DNA of 64,000 nucleotides, taken from contig OX485805.1 in NCBI GenBank assembly GCA_950295325.1, positions 16,233,501 to 16,297,500 on the forward strand, given 5' to 3'. Every line of letters begins with the position of its first letter. Within the stretch, counting starts at the first letter, position 1. The position numbers and the translations under genes are program-made. A model generated the notes under the pieces. That model saw only the letters and a program-made list of their open reading frames with translations, was not told where the DNA came from and ran no database searches. This document shows, piece by piece, positions 9,877-21,525 of the stretch. Origin of the DNA: Polytrichum commune (lineage: Eukaryota; Streptophyta; Polytrichopsida; Polytrichales; Polytrichaceae).

Positions 9877-10850
9877 TGTCGCAACCCTTGCTAGCCCTCC
9901 TTGACCATCTTGCCAATTTTCGTTTCTAGCAAAGGTTACGAGCGCTAACCATTCGCATTCCGCCATGCTAATGGATAGCTCCTCTTACCCCGGACCAATA
10001 GTTCATAGGAGGGAACCAACCCTCCTACTTTGCTTTCGGGACTCACCCCTTAATCGGTAACCCATTTCCCCAATGTGGACTTCCATCCATGGAAGTCCAA
10101 TCCTATGTTGATCATCGCGTTGCCGGAGCAACACTACAACAACCCGAACCATACTAGGCAACTATGGCCTCACAATGGGCCAATGCCCATGGAGGCCGTG
10201 CCGTTCGGCCTCGGGTGGGTGAGGCCACACCACCTCACCCATATAAGCCTCTAGGACTTCACGCGGGGCCCCTACCCCACCGTCAACCAACCTCTTGTCT
10301 CTCTACCAAGAGTTGGGGCCAAGTGGACATTTTCCTTTAGCTGCTGGGCCTAGAACCCCCCCAGCAGCTTCAGACCATCATAACTTCCTTGTATGATGTC
10401 TGATCATAACAACCAACCACTCCATCCTCATCTACGCTTCACGTAGATGCCGATGGACTCCTCACTTGCCCCATTCGGGCAAGTATTGAGGAAGTTATGC
10501 CTGTTTGAACCTTGGCAGTCCCGGGAATCCCTCCCAGGCACTGCTGTACCAGGGCGCTGTCCCGGGACAGCGCCCCACTCAAATGGCCATAACTCCTAGC
10601 TCACACCTCCGATTGAGGTGATCTTGAGCATTCTAGAATCACCACGCCATGAGCTACGCATAGCTCATGGCCTTACCCTCATGCCTCCTAGTCTCTGTGG
10701 GTGGGAGGCGTTCCCAACGCCCGGGGCCCTCACCCACACTAGGATCACTTGGGCCCTCTCACCAATGGCGCCACAAGTCCCGGGTGTCACTCCGGGGTCC
10801 CCCTTGTGCCCATGGTGTTTCGGGCACTCCTCATGGAGAGGTGCGCGACA
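9877..10850 (-). repeat. 5' LTR of copy B
   Basis: 974 bp; nearly identical to 3853-4826, with one visible difference. It is followed by the GGTAT target duplication. Confidence 0.97.
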
Positions 10851-10855
10851 GGTAT

Positions 10856-11922
10856 GATGCCATCTTGTTGATGGTAGAGCGGTTTGCCAAGTTGGCACAC
10901 ATGGTGCCGATTGTGGGAATCGCCACCGCGTTGGAGACCGCATAGCCTTTTCTCAAAGGATGGTTGAGGCACCACGGGTTGCCAAGAGTGATTGTGTGGG
11001 ATCAAGATCCAAAGTTCACAAGTGCATTTTCAATGCATTTCTCTAAGGAGGTCAAAATGAAACTAAGGTTTAGCACGGCCTTGCATTCCCAAATGAATGG
11101 GAAAGCGGAGCATGTGAATGGAGTCTTGTAGCAATACTTGAGGAACTTGGTGGGGGCGGACCAAGGAGATTGGGCGGACTATGTGGGTCGAGCGGAGTGT
11201 AATTGCAATGTAGCCACGCACTTGGCTACCAAGGGGTGGTCTTTCGTGGTGGCTTATGGAGTGGATGCGCTCCAACCTATTAACCTAGCTCTCGAGGGGG
11301 CACATTCAACACTAGAGTTCAACCAAGATGGTGAGGACTTGGCCAAGGATGGTAAACAAGTCTTGGAGATGACCAAGTTGTTGGTGGAGAAAGCCCGAAG
11401 GTGCTACGGAGTGCAAGTGAATGCCGGAAGACGCGAAGTGGAGAATGAGGTGGGCCAAAAGGTGTTGTTGAATGTAAACAACTTCACTTAGCCGAAAGGC
11501 CTCACTCCAAAGTTCATGTCCAAAATTGGAACTCCGCTTCCCGTTGTGGAACAAATGTTCAAGGACATGTATAAGTTGGAATTACCGCCCAAGATCAAAG
11601 TGCATCCGACATTTCATGTCTCATTCCTAAAGCCATTTAAGGACGACACCTTGTGGCCCGATCACAAGCAAGTGATTAGGCCACCTCCCGACCTTGCGGA
11701 CGTCATTTAGAACATGAGGTAGGAGGGCATCCTCAAGTGTAGGAAGCCCAAATGAAAAGGAAATAAAATGTACAAAGGAGTACTTGGTGAAATGGTGAGG
11801 ATACCATGAGAAAGAAGCCGTTTGGGTAGCGGCAAGAGACATGATGAACGGCAAGGAATTGGTAAAGCACTTTGAAGAAACTAAGGCTAGACACTCCAAT
11901 GAAATGAAGTGTAGGCATTGAT
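10856..11922 (+). pseudogene. Integrase core and chromodomain remnant of copy A
   Basis: This continues the frame interrupted at 3852. Visible blocks are YDAILLMVERFAKLAHMVP, ALETA with a TAG stop (10943-10945), LRHHGLPRVIVWDQDPKFTS, then GKAEHVNGVL with a TAG two codons later, a long readable stretch to 11491 (including LATKGWSFVVAYGVDALQP), another TAG, and PPKIKVHPTFHVSFLKPF. The chromodomain remnant (about 11700-11920) has a TGA between KW and GYHEKEAVWVAARDM. The D, D and E residues of the integrase triad can be placed, but at least four stops interrupt the region. Confidence 0.9.
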
Positions 11923-12736
11923 GAGGACATCAATCTCTTTTAGTGGGGGAGAGACGCTAGTAGCACACTTAGCTTCGAGGCTAATTACTCCACAACATGA
12001 ACTTGTTCTTTGGCTTGAGGGAATAAAGTCCAAACTTTAGTGGTGCAAAGAGAAAAGTATGGGATGAGGTCCTAGTCTTGTACTTGTGCTTGGTTAATGG
12101 AAGAGGGGGAATAGATATGCCAAACTAGGTTGGGTAAGCCGAGTAATTGGGGGCTATGGCTTGGACGGGCCTTGGATAAAACCAAGAAACTTCTTAGTTG
12201 TGGGCTTGTCCGGGCGGGGACAAGGTGATGGCGCGTGCTCATAAAAGTGCTACCCGCGAGCTAACGAGAGTTGGCGCATGGGAGTCATGAACCCATGTCT
12301 CGAAAGAGCAAAGTGGGAACCGAGTCGGGCGGGACTTGGCATCACCCCCGTGCGATCGAGGCGTGGCTTAACAATGGAAAGCCATCTCGGAGTTGCAACC
12401 GAGACAACTTAGTGGAAGCGTTGAGGTCTCGCCTAGATGTGTCATGTTAGGCTAGTGGAGTCTAACGGGGGGAGGCCCCAAAGGAGGGGCAACCCAAGTG
12501 AGTCCCAAAGCGGGTGGGTCTCGTGTAGGTTAGGTCCTTGGAGGAGAGATCCAAGGTCGCCAACGGACCACCTTGGAACGACACCTTTGGGACGATGCCA
12601 AATTTGAAGATGCATTGTGGGGGTCGCGCCCTAAGGTAAACACAATGCCGCACCATAGAGGATGGCAACTTGAGAATTGGTGTGCCGACTACGAGTATAG
12701 TCGATGAGGGCATCGACTCCGTTTGGTGGGGGTGAG
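11923..12736 (+). other. 3' noncoding region and polypurine tract of copy A
   Basis: No readable protein. The region begins with TGAGGACATCAATCTC and a GTGGGGGAGAGA run and ends with the polypurine tract TTTGGTGGGGGTGAG at 12722-12736, directly before the 3' LTR. Confidence 0.85.
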
Positions 12737-13709
12737 TGTCGCGCACCTCTCCATGAGGAGTGCCCGAAACACCATGGGCACAAGGGGGACCCCGGAGTGA
12801 CACCCGGGACTTGTGGCGCCGTTGGTGAGAGGGCCCAAGTGATCCTAGTGTGGGTGAGGGCCCCGGGCGTTGGGAACGCCTCCCACCCACGAAGACTAGG
12901 AGGCACAAGGGTAAGGCCATGAGTTATGCGTAGCTCATGGCGTGGTGATTCTAGAAAGCTCAAGAACACCTCAATCGGAGGTGTGAGCTAGGAGTTATGA
13001 CCATTTGAGTGGGGCGCTGTCCCGGGACAGCGCCCTGGTACAGCAGTGCCTGGGAGTGATTCCCGGGACTGCCAAGCTTCAAACAGGCATAACTTCCCCA
13101 AGACGTGCCCGAATGGGGCAAGTGAGGAGTCCATCGGCATCTACGTGAAGCGTAGATGAAGATGAAGTGGTTGGTTGTTCTGATCAGACATCATACAAGG
13201 AAGTTATGATGGTCTGAAGCTGCTGGGGGGGTTCTAGGCCCAGCAGCTAAAGGGAAATGTCCACTTGGCCCCAACTCTTGGTAGAGAGACAAGAGGTTGG
13301 TTGACGGTGGGGTAGGGGCTCCGTGTAGAGTCCTAGAGGCTTATATGGGTGAGGTGGTGTGGCCTCACCCACCCGAGGCCGAACGGCAAGGCCTCCATGG
13401 GCTTTGGCCTATTGTGAGGCCATAGTTGCCTAGTATGGTGCGGGTTGTTGTAGTGTTGCTCCGGCAACGCGATGATCAACATAGGATTGGACTTCCATGG
13501 ATGGAAGTCCACATTGGGGAAATGGGTTACCGATTAAGGGGTGAGTCCCGAAAGCAAAGTAGGAGGGTTGGTTCCCTCCTATGAACTATTGGTCCGGGGT
13601 AAGAGGAGCTATCCATTAGCATGGCGGAATGCGAAGGGTTAGCGCTCGTAACCTTTGCTAGAAACGAAAATTGGCAAGATTGTTAAGGGACCTAGCAAGG
13701 GTTGCGACA
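12737..13709 (+). repeat. 3' LTR of copy A
   Basis: 973 bp, from TGTCGCGCACC to GGGTTGCGACA. It is the pair of the partial LTR at 1-532. Confidence 0.97.
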
Positions 13710-14069
13710 TGCGTTGGCGCAGGGGTCCTTTCTGCCTTGATGCATTTGTGCGCCGATGATGAGCTTCTGGCTCTGAGGCAGGTTAGGGTATATAGTTTGA
13801 TTTTTTGCAATTTGCTTTAGGAAAATGGGTGACCCCTGCGTTGGCGCAGGGGTCCTTTCTGCCTTGATGAATTTGTGCGCCGATGATGAGCTTGTGGTTC
13901 AGAGGCAGGTTAGGGTATATAGTTTGATTTTTTGCAGTTCGCTTTAGGAAATTGGGTGACCCCTGCGTTGGCGCAGGGGTCCTTTCTGCCTTGATGAATT
14001 TGTGCGCCGATGATGAGCTTCTGGCTCTGAGGCAGGTTAGGGTATATAGTTTGATTTTCGGCAGTTTGG
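13710..14069 (+). repeat. 127-bp tandem repeat, nearly three units
   Basis: Units start with TGCGTTGGCGCAGGGG at 13710, 13837 and 13964 (exactly 127 bp apart) and are more than 90% alike. The third breaks off at about 14069. Since 127 is not a multiple of three and each unit shifts frame, this is not a protein repeat. Copy A inserted at a unit border, with TGCGT as the likely target duplication. Confidence 0.93.
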
Positions 14070-14095
14070 TTGGCATCACCCCCGTGCGATCGAGG
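14070..14095. other. 26-bp shard of chromovirus 3' region
   Basis: The 26 bases around GGCATCACCCCCGTGCGATC are identical to the 3' noncoding region of the chromovirus copies (for example near 12338). They sit between the 127-bp repeat and unrelated sequence, as expected of filler DNA from break repair or a template switch. Confidence 0.7.
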
Positions 14096-14203
14096 GTCGC
14101 AAATATTGCGGTGCGTCTTAACTACATGTCTTAAGTCTCTCAAATATTTAATGTATTCATATAATTTGTCATGCTGACTTTGTTTTATTATTTAGTGACG
14201 CAA

Positions 14204-14424
14204 GTCTCGCAAGACGTTTGATCCGCCACGGTGATGTCTACATGAGTCCTCCTACTTTGTTCGCCTTACCTTCATATGCCGAACGTATAGCACAAGAATT
14301 CATACGCGCCCCATCTCCAATCCTTTCAGATTTTCCACGTCAACTTTTCAACCCTACAGTGCTTAGATTCATGGATGTCGAGGCTGATCAATGTGACGAG
14401 AGTTTCGATGTTGGTTCACCTTGA
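14204..14424 (+). CDS. Possible last exon of an unrecognised gene
   Basis: An open frame ending at TGA 14422-14424 encodes about 70 residues, with blocks MSPPTLFALPSYAERIAQEF and PRQLFNPTVLRFMDVEAD. It follows an AT-rich stretch ending TTATTTAG, a fair splice acceptor. Composition is protein-like rather than random, but no domain is recognised and no upstream exon can be identified, because copy A and the 127-bp repeat lie in front. It could be a gene fragment carried here by a transposon. Confidence 0.3.
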
Positions 14425-16468
14425 TCAAGACTATCCATATGTTTGTTTCTGGTTTGTTACGTGCATAATGTAGCCATTTCAAATGGCCATTTCTTTTTAA
14501 AATAAAACATCTACAAGTTTCTTTGTGTCATAGCTATTGTAGACTTGTCAAAGAAATTCAAAGAAGTTGAAGTTTGAAAGTTTGAGCTATGCCATTTGCA
14601 CTGAAATGCATGTGCACGCTTCTAACTTGAACACTGAATTGATTCTATCTAACAAAACTTTGTCATATCTAGTGACATTTGGGAGATGTCACTAGATGGA
14701 ACTCCCAATTTTTAATACATACATGAATTTTTCTCGCCATCATATTTGTTGCTTCACAATTGCTCCTTTGTTTGTTTTGAATAAGTCTATGGCTTAGAAT
14801 AGGTGTCTACAATACCCTTGCTTCAAATATTTATGTTAAATTGCTCAAGCCTCCAATAATTTATATTCCAACGCCCAATCCTTCCTTTCGGATTTGCTAA
14901 CACATTGATATTTTCACTCCATGCTCTTTGCACTCCTAGGTTACCAATTCCCTTGAATTGTCATGAATAGGTGTCTCTACCTTAGAGGGTGTATAAACCA
15001 ACACTCGAGAGGGCTTAGCCGATTTAGATCAACGGTATAAATGATTGGCTTAGCAAATTGACCTAGATTTATGGGTTGCTCGACCCAACTCTCGACGCAA
15101 CCTCCAAACCTAACCTCCAATAACATGTAGTGATGTAAGCATCCACATCAAAGTTGGGACATAGGACTTAGGACCCCACGTGAAGTAATAAGTCCCAATT
15201 TTTATCCTTTCAACAACTAAGTTTGCACATATTGACCTTAAGTGAACTAAGACTTGGGACCCCTTTTGAACCAACCCTTAGTGAACCGCCCTCGTTCACA
15301 TCGACTTAAAGTGCCGAATTTATTTTTCTTTTCTTTCTTTATTCCCCGGCCCAAGGAAGATGGTGGTCCACCAAATTGTCCTATTAGTGTGGGTTACCAT
15401 TTGGGGTTACGTATTGCTAGAACTTTTTACCGACATTATTATATTTTAACTAACTAGATTACATCATACTCTTCAGTGTGTGTACTAAATACTTGTGTCA
15501 TTTGGGTAAAAAATTATACTCTCTGTAAAATATTATAGCAATGCGTAACTGCAAACAATAACCCCCACTAATTAGGCAAAATAGCGTAGTAAATACCATA
15601 AGCCTTGTAGTTGAATTTTAACATTGGCTAGGCATTTTAAAAATTTAAGATCATGACTGGTCATCTCTAGATTCCACCTATAAGAAGATAGAGCAATATT
15701 ACTTTATAAGTTATCCATAAATCAGAATAAGGAAAACTTATTTGGAAATCAACGTCTAGAATTTGACAATGACTTAGTTGAAGAATGAGGTAAGTAAACC
15801 TAATTTGGTTACTTATCTTGATTGAAAATAATTATGTTTAAATGGTCTTTGGTTAAGTGTGTATCCAAGAATGGACACCAAGAAGACACGTGTTTGATAG
15901 ATTTGGAAGAAAGGCATAATGTTCCTCAATAAACCACACAATGTTTAATACTCTCAAACAATATTCTTTACTAAAATTGTCGGCACTACCCTCTCCACTG
16001 AGATTCTAGATTGAGGGGACCTACCTACATGACCGATTAACAAGCACAAGAATATTCACTTGTTGGATTGTATAAACTTTGCCATTTAAATTATTGTTTC
16101 GAGGATGCCAGCCCTAATTACGCCCTTAGCCTTAAACACTGAAATAAATTTGTTAATTAATTAAAACACAATTTCATTTCAACCTTGAACGGTCCTCATT
16201 TAAATCACCCTTTCATATAAATGATGACGTTTGCCCTAATTTCACTATATATATAATAACAAAAATTTGCAGTAGGACCCCCTTCCACGGATTTGGGGTA
16301 CTCTTTTCCCTAAAAATATACATTTATAGTTTTCTCCGAACCAAATTCAGTGGTAATAGGATCCTTATGTTTCAATAAAATTTTGAAAAGCGAGCGGAGA
16401 AATTCACGAAAACATGACGCTCACCGCTCTACGCTCTACGCTCTACGCTCATGCTGTAACTTTCCCCG
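14425..16468. other. AT-rich intergenic DNA without a visible gene
   Basis: About 2 kb, A+T rich, with only short chance frames and no recognisable transposon ends. The last part has a short tandem run of CTCTACG (about 16427-16452). Confidence 0.7.
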
Positions 16469-16974
16469 TAAGAGGAGCTATCCATTAGCATGGCGGAATG
16501 CAAAGGGTTAGCGCTCGTAACCTTTGCTAGAAACGAAAATTGGCAAGATTGTTAAGGGACCTAGCAAGGGTTGCGACACTTGGTATCAGAGCAGGGTTCC
16601 AATTTTTGAGCTAGCACTTTGAGGTAGACATGGCTATCAAAAATGCGGGTTATGATGGTGAGCCCGGGGTTTCCAAAAGGTTGTAAGGCTCAAATTGGAA
16701 CAAGGATCATGTGCAAGTGGATTTTGACCATACCATTGATTCTAATGACAATGGTGGGCATGAGGGTGGATTCAGTGAGGAAAATGAAGGAGTGCTTTGA
16801 AAAGGCTCCCGCAAACCTCGAAAAGTATTCGGGGGCTAGAATACCGAATGCACCCAAAACCTTGGAGGGCATTAATGTTGGATTGAAATTCCAATTCGAA
16901 ATGCTTAGAAGGTGGTGATGTTGAAATGAACTTGGGGCACATGAGGCACGCGAGGTCTCTTAAGGCGTATATGT
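16469..16974 (+). mobile_element. Truncated chromovirus 5' fragment
   Basis: It starts inside an LTR (last 110 bp, ending GGTTGCGACA at 16578) and continues with the primer site TGGTATCAGAGC (16581-16592) and the gag start (ATG 16630). It stops abruptly after AAGGCGTATATGTGC. The gag start has the same early stop as the other copies, although here it is TAA-type (AAGGTTGTAAGG) rather than TGA. Confidence 0.9.
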
Positions 16975-17966
16975 GCATGTGGTACTTTTGGGCCACCCCC
17001 TTTCGAGTGAGCCTAAAAGTATCACACAAGCCCTTCGGTGAAGGTGGCCTGCATTTGCAGGCGCCCAAGCCGAACCCGGATGATAGGTGTATAACGTGAG
17101 TAGTTAGATTTTTTAAGGGAGATTAAATATGCGTCGTAGTACCTCCGGAGGTTAGGCCTTAGTTTTTTACTAGTGTGGCTTTAAACTCCACTAACCAATT
17201 TCATATCTAGTTCTAACCTTAACCTACAACCTATTCTACGCGCAGACGCACCAGCCTTGAAACCAAGGCAATCCTAATTTGTGAATTGGGATGGTTCTGA
17301 TACACCCAACCGGATGTGACTCATACCACCCTAACTCAACGAACGGAATAACGACAATTTGATGGACCATTCAATTCTTCATATTTCTTTATTTAGTTCT
17401 ATTTAGTTTTCTAAGCGGGGGAACTTGGCCTAAGTCCCACCCTTCACACAAATTCCTTCTTAATTACTTACTTTTGTTTGCACGTCCTAACTCACTACAT
17501 TAACATATTAGGCATCACCCCTTACCTCGGGTCTCTTGCCAACAAGGGTTTACGATTTATTTTGTATGTTTTGATTGTTAAATGTGTTTACACTGGATAG
17601 ACCACGAAATGCAACTCAATGGGACCAGGGTGACGGGCGACCTGTAGGTTCAACCTGTTGCGCAATCTTCATAAATTGGGGCCATTACTCCCAATCTATG
17701 GGGCCAACAACATAATAGTGGATTCGCGGGTCATTAACCCCACCTTTCCACCAACAACATTCAGAGTGGTCGTGTCGGTGATTAATCCGACTTACCACAC
17801 ACGAAACTTGCTAATAAATGAAGCTACTACCACAAAACATACCAAGGGCCCCGAAAACAATGGAATTGGGTACTCCCTTGGCGGTCAAGTGGTCAAGCCA
17901 CTTGACCTTACGAGATAGGTGAGTGGGTTTAGAAATGCGTACCTTAGCCGTGCTCCCTCCAATCCT
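16975..17966. other. 992 bp of foreign sequence between two chromovirus fragments
   Basis: This stretch replaces the whole gag-pol interior between a 5' fragment and a 3' fragment of the same family in the same orientation. It has an 86-codon frame (17658-17918) with no recognised domain, and no terminal repeats. It may have been picked up by template switching or be remaining host DNA between two separate truncated copies. Confidence 0.6.
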
Positions 17967-19370
17967 AAAGAGCAAAGTGGGAACCGAGTCGGGCGGGACT
18001 TGGCATCACCCCCGTGCGATCGAGGCGTGGCTTAACAATGGAAAGCCATCTCGAAGTTGCAACCGAGACAACTTAGTGGAAGCGTTGAGGTCTCGCCTAG
18101 ATGTGTCACGTTAGGCTAGTGGAGCCTAACGGGGGAGGCCCCAAAGGAGGGGCAACCCAAGTGAGTCCCAAAGTAGGTGGGTCTAGTATAGGTTAGGTCC
18201 TTGGATGAGAGATCCAAAGTCGCTAACGGACCACCTAGAAACGACACCTTTGGGACGATGCCAAATTTGAAGATGCATTGTGGGGGTCGCGCCCTAAGGT
18301 AAACACAATGCCGCACCATAGAGGATGGCAACTTGAGAATTGGTGTGCCGACTACGAGTATAGTCGATGAGGGCATCGACTCCGTTTGGTGGAGATGAGT
18401 GTTGCGCACCTCTCCATGAGGAGTGCCCGAAACACCATGGGCACAAGGGGGACCCCGGAGTGACACCCGGGACTTGTGGCGCCATTGGTGAGAGGGCCCA
18501 AGTGATCCTAGTGTGGGTGAGGGCCCCGGGCGTTGGGAACGCCTCCCACCCACAAAGACTAGGAGGCATGAGGGTGAGGCCATGAGCTATGCGTAGCTCA
18601 TGGCGTGGTGATTCTAGAATGCTCAAGATCACCTCAATCGGAGGTGTGAGCTAGGAGTTATGGCCATTTGAGTGGGGTGCTGTCCCGGGACAGCGCCCTG
18701 ATACAGTGCCTGGGAGTGATTCCCAGGACTGCCAAGGTTCAAACAGGCATAACTTCCTCAAGACTTGCCCGAATGGGGCAAGTGAGGAATCCATCGGCAT
18801 CTACGTGAAGCGTAGATGAGGATGGAGTGGTTGGTTGTTATGATCAGACATCATACAAGGAAGTTATGATGGTCTGAAGCTGCTGGGGGGGTTCTAGGCC
18901 CAGCAGCTAAGGGAAAATGTCCACTTGGCCCCAACTCTTGGTAGAGAGACAAGAGGTTGGTTGGCGGTGGGGTAGGGGCTCCGTGTAGAGTCCTAGAGGC
19001 TTATATGGGTGAGGTGGTGTGGCCTCACCCACCCGAGGCCGAACGGCAAGGCCTCCATGGGCTTTGGCCTATTGTGAGGCCATAGTTGCCTAGTATGCTT
19101 CGGGTTGTTGTAGTGTTGCTCCGGCAACGCGATGATCAACATAGGATTGGACTTCCATGGATGGAAGTCCACATTGGGGAAATGGGTTACCGATTAAGGG
19201 GTGAGTCCCGAAAGCAAAGTAGGAGGGTTGGTTCCCTCCTATGAACTATTGGTCCGGGGTAAGAGGAGCTATCCATTCGCATGGCGGAATGCAAAGGGTT
19301 AGCGCTCGTAACCTTAGCTAGAAACAAAAATTTGGCAAGATTGTTAAGGGACCTAGCAAGGGTTGCGACA
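17967..19370 (+). mobile_element. Truncated chromovirus 3' fragment with complete 3' LTR
   Basis: It resumes in the 3' noncoding region (AGAGCAAAGTGGGAACCGAG), passes the polypurine tract TTTGGTGGAGATGAG (18385-18399) and ends with a full LTR 18400-19370. The LTR starts TGTTGC instead of TGTCGC. The next 5 bp are ACATC; no matching left duplication is found at 16469 because the 5' LTR is truncated. Confidence 0.9.
18400..19370 (+). repeat. LTR of the truncated chromovirus
   Basis: 971 bp. It diverges more from copies A-C than they do from each other, so this insertion is older. Confidence 0.93.
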
Positions 19371-19866
19371 ACATCTCGCATCTCCGACTCCCGCTCGGGA
19401 ATTGCAGGTAATACGTTCCGAAGCGGAATCAGAATGAGGTCTTCTTCCTCCTTAATATGCGGCATTACAAACTACTTTCCTATCACAAACCCTATTCTCT
19501 CCTTCCTTGGAATCCCAACAATCCACCTGCTCATGATTCGACAACAAGGCAAATACCTCACCACTCTTCCTCTCCACAAAGCCGTTTAGGCGAAACATGA
19601 GCTTTTTAGGGTTTCGATTCCTTCAAATACCCCCTCCCCCAAATTTTCCTCCTCTCAGTCCGACCTGGTGGTCGTTGGCGGGAACCGTTTCTCCTCCGTA
19701 CAACTATCCTTATCCCGGCCGTAGATCTTACTACCGTTCCGGGAGTCAGGCGGTTATCCTAACGGTTGCTGTGGAAGTAATTTTGAAACATTTTGGTTCA
19801 TTTCTGGATTAAGTGGGATTAGAGACTTTATTTATCTTGTTAATTATCTAAATGGGTTAATGGGAA
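19371..19866. other. Unclassified DNA between LTR and pogo element
   Basis: It contains a C/T-rich segment with GGGTTTCGATTCC and a 71-codon frame (19597-19812, start MSFLGFRFLQIPPPPNFPP). This resembles the 5' untranslated region and first codons of a plant gene but cannot be confirmed; no domain is recognised. Confidence 0.4.
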
Positions 19867-20501
19867 TACAGTCTAACCTTGATAATGTCACCCTTGTTAA
19901 TGGGACACCTTGATATTGTCACCTAAAAGTTTGAAACCGATTTTCTTAGTGTAAAACTCCCTCGTTATTATCCCTATCACCCTTGTTAATGTCACTATTT
20001 TTTTCCAAAATCCGTAGTGTAAATGTGATAATATCAAATATGGATGGATTGTATGTGATGGTTGGATGGACATATTGTAGTAGCCAAAAGGGTCATGAGC
20101 CACCCCTGTGATAAATGCAATGTTATTCAAAGGGTCATGAGCCGCCTCTGTGCACCAACCCTGAACGGTGCTGTCTATACACGGCACTCAAAGGTGTTGT
20201 CTTTGACGGCGCTGCCAAGACTTCTTGGCCTCTATGCACCCCACCTTCCGTCACATGTGTTCACCTATGTGTCTTTGAGGGTTTCAGCTTGTGTGAAGTA
20301 ATTTAGGATGTTAAGTTCTACGGTTTAGCTGAGCTGGTACAGAGTAGTGTCGACTTAAGCTAAATTAGTTCAATTGGTTTGCAATGTAGAAATCTCAAGA
20401 TATGTGGCACGGTCTTCACTGTTTCTATAGTCAATAGTCGCATAGGAGAATCTAGTAAGATCATAAGTGTTAGCCGCTCATCCTAAGTGGGCATTCAATT
20501 A

Positions 20502-20655
20502 GGAACAATCTTCTAGATTAGTTAGTCAAGCTCATAAGTAGAAACAATCTTCTAGGTAGGTTAGTCAAGCTCATAAGTAGAAACAGTCTTCTAGGTAGGT
20601 TAGTTAAGCTCATAAGTAGAAACAGTCTCCTAGGTAGGTTAGTCAAGCTCATGGT
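20502..20655 (+). repeat. 39-bp tandem repeat inside the pogo element
   Basis: AAGCTCATAAGTAGAAACA recurs at 20528, 20567 and 20606, with a last partial unit at 20645; the spacing is exactly 39 bp. Confidence 0.9.
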
Positions 20656-20880
20656 CGAGCTCACTTGTATATAATGAACCATTGTTCATTTGGAATTTAA
20701 ATGCACACTTTCTATCATAGGCTTGTGTTTCTTCATGCAGTGCAGGTGTCCTCCGTTGTGTTGTTGTTTTTGTTGTTGTTGCTACATTGGAAGCTAGTGA
20801 TTGGTTGGTTTTTTGCTCTTGTAAGCCTTCGTTGGCATTGTTGCATAGCTTTGTGAATTCGGTAGCGTATGAATTATTAA

Positions 20881-21525
20881 GGACAAGATTTGGGGAAACT
20901 GAATGTTGATCTATTTCAAGCAATGCTATGGTGTGTGGCGGCATGGCATGAATTAGATGATCAAACCATTAGAAATTGTTGGAGAAAGTCTGCCATATTG
21001 CCTGCAGCGTGGAATGCAGATATCAACAATTCTGATGAACGTATGAAGTCCAAAATGGAGGAAGCAACTTTGGAATTGGGCAATCTCATCGCCGCATTGA
21101 ATTTGGGTTTGGATGTTGAAGGCAAGCCTATAGAAAAGCTTAGTCCTTTAGAGTACATAAACATGGAAGGTGAAGATGATTTTGAGGTGGAATATTCTAC
21201 TGAGGAGCTTGTGCAATTAGTGCAAGATGGCGAACATGTACTTGATTCCATGGAAGAAGACCCATTGATTGTTGATAGCAATGATGATGAGTCTAAAGTA
21301 GTGAAGCTAAGCGATGCACAAAAATATGCTAAAGATGTTTTGAATTTTATGGCTAGCCAAGGTTCTCAGATTTTCAACACTCATGAGTTGTTAGGAATGG
21401 AAAACATCCATGACAAACTCATTAGAATTGGTGTTGGACATTTAACATCACTAAAACAATGTGACATTAGAAGCTTCTTTGTCTCTAGTGAGAGGTCTTT
21501 ACCTGATCTCAATGACACATTGTGA
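20881..21525 (+). pseudogene. pogo/Tigger-type transposase, C-terminal part
   Basis: The frame follows a TAA at 20878-20880 and has no ATG at its head (the first codons read GQDLGKLNVDLFQAM), so it is the surviving 3' portion of a longer gene. The block VDLFQAMLWCVAAWHELDDQ, then TIRNCWRKSAILP, is the typical region after the last acidic residue of DDE transposases of the pogo/CENP-B group. An acidic tail (MEGEDDFEVEYSTEELV) and a C-terminal helix-rich part follow, ending at TGA 21523-21525. The DNA-binding domain and most of the catalytic core are missing, so no activity is expected. Confidence 0.8.

Larger units (their letters stand above)
3853..10850 (-). mobile_element. Chromovirus copy B, full length, inserted in copy A
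   Basis: A complete 6998-bp element on the minus strand: 5' LTR 9877-10850, primer binding site 9863-9874, decayed gag-pol, polypurine tract 4827-4841, 3' LTR 3853-4826. The flanks GGTAT at 3848-3852 and 10851-10855 are a perfect 5-bp target duplication. By eye the two 974-bp LTRs differ at only one position (T at 4797, C at 10821), so the insertion is very recent. The internal region nevertheless lacks the reverse transcriptase palm and carries the stop codons shared by the family, so B cannot have moved by its own enzymes. Confidence 0.97.
1..13709 (+). mobile_element. Chromovirus (Ty3/gypsy) copy A, interrupted by copy B
   Basis: This LTR retrotransposon starts before the window. It shows a partial 5' LTR (1-532), a tRNA-Met primer site, decayed gag and pol remnants (584-3852 and 10856-11922), a 3' noncoding stretch, a polypurine tract and a full 3' LTR (12737-13709). 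Copy B is inserted in the opposite orientation at 3853-10850 and duplicates GGTAT on both sides; removing B joins the integrase region. Over the visible 532 bp the two LTRs differ at two positions by eye, so A is young although its coding region is dead. The 5 bp after the 3' LTR are TGCGT; the matching left flank is outside the window. Confidence 0.95.

Noticed and set aside
13710-14069. 127-bp repeat as a CRISPR-like array
   Set aside because: Units are directly adjacent without unique spacers, in a plant nuclear context.
13783-14143. 77- and 98-codon minus-strand frames in the 127-bp repeat
   Set aside because: Open only because the repeat lacks stops in one frame; the unit length shifts frame each time.
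15254-15457. 67-codon frame in AT-rich intergenic DNA
   Set aside because: No codon bias, domain or flanking splice signals; likely chance.
20639-20944. 101-codon minus-strand frame in the pogo element
   Set aside because: Overlaps the transposase remnant on the other strand and reads through repeat and low-complexity codons.
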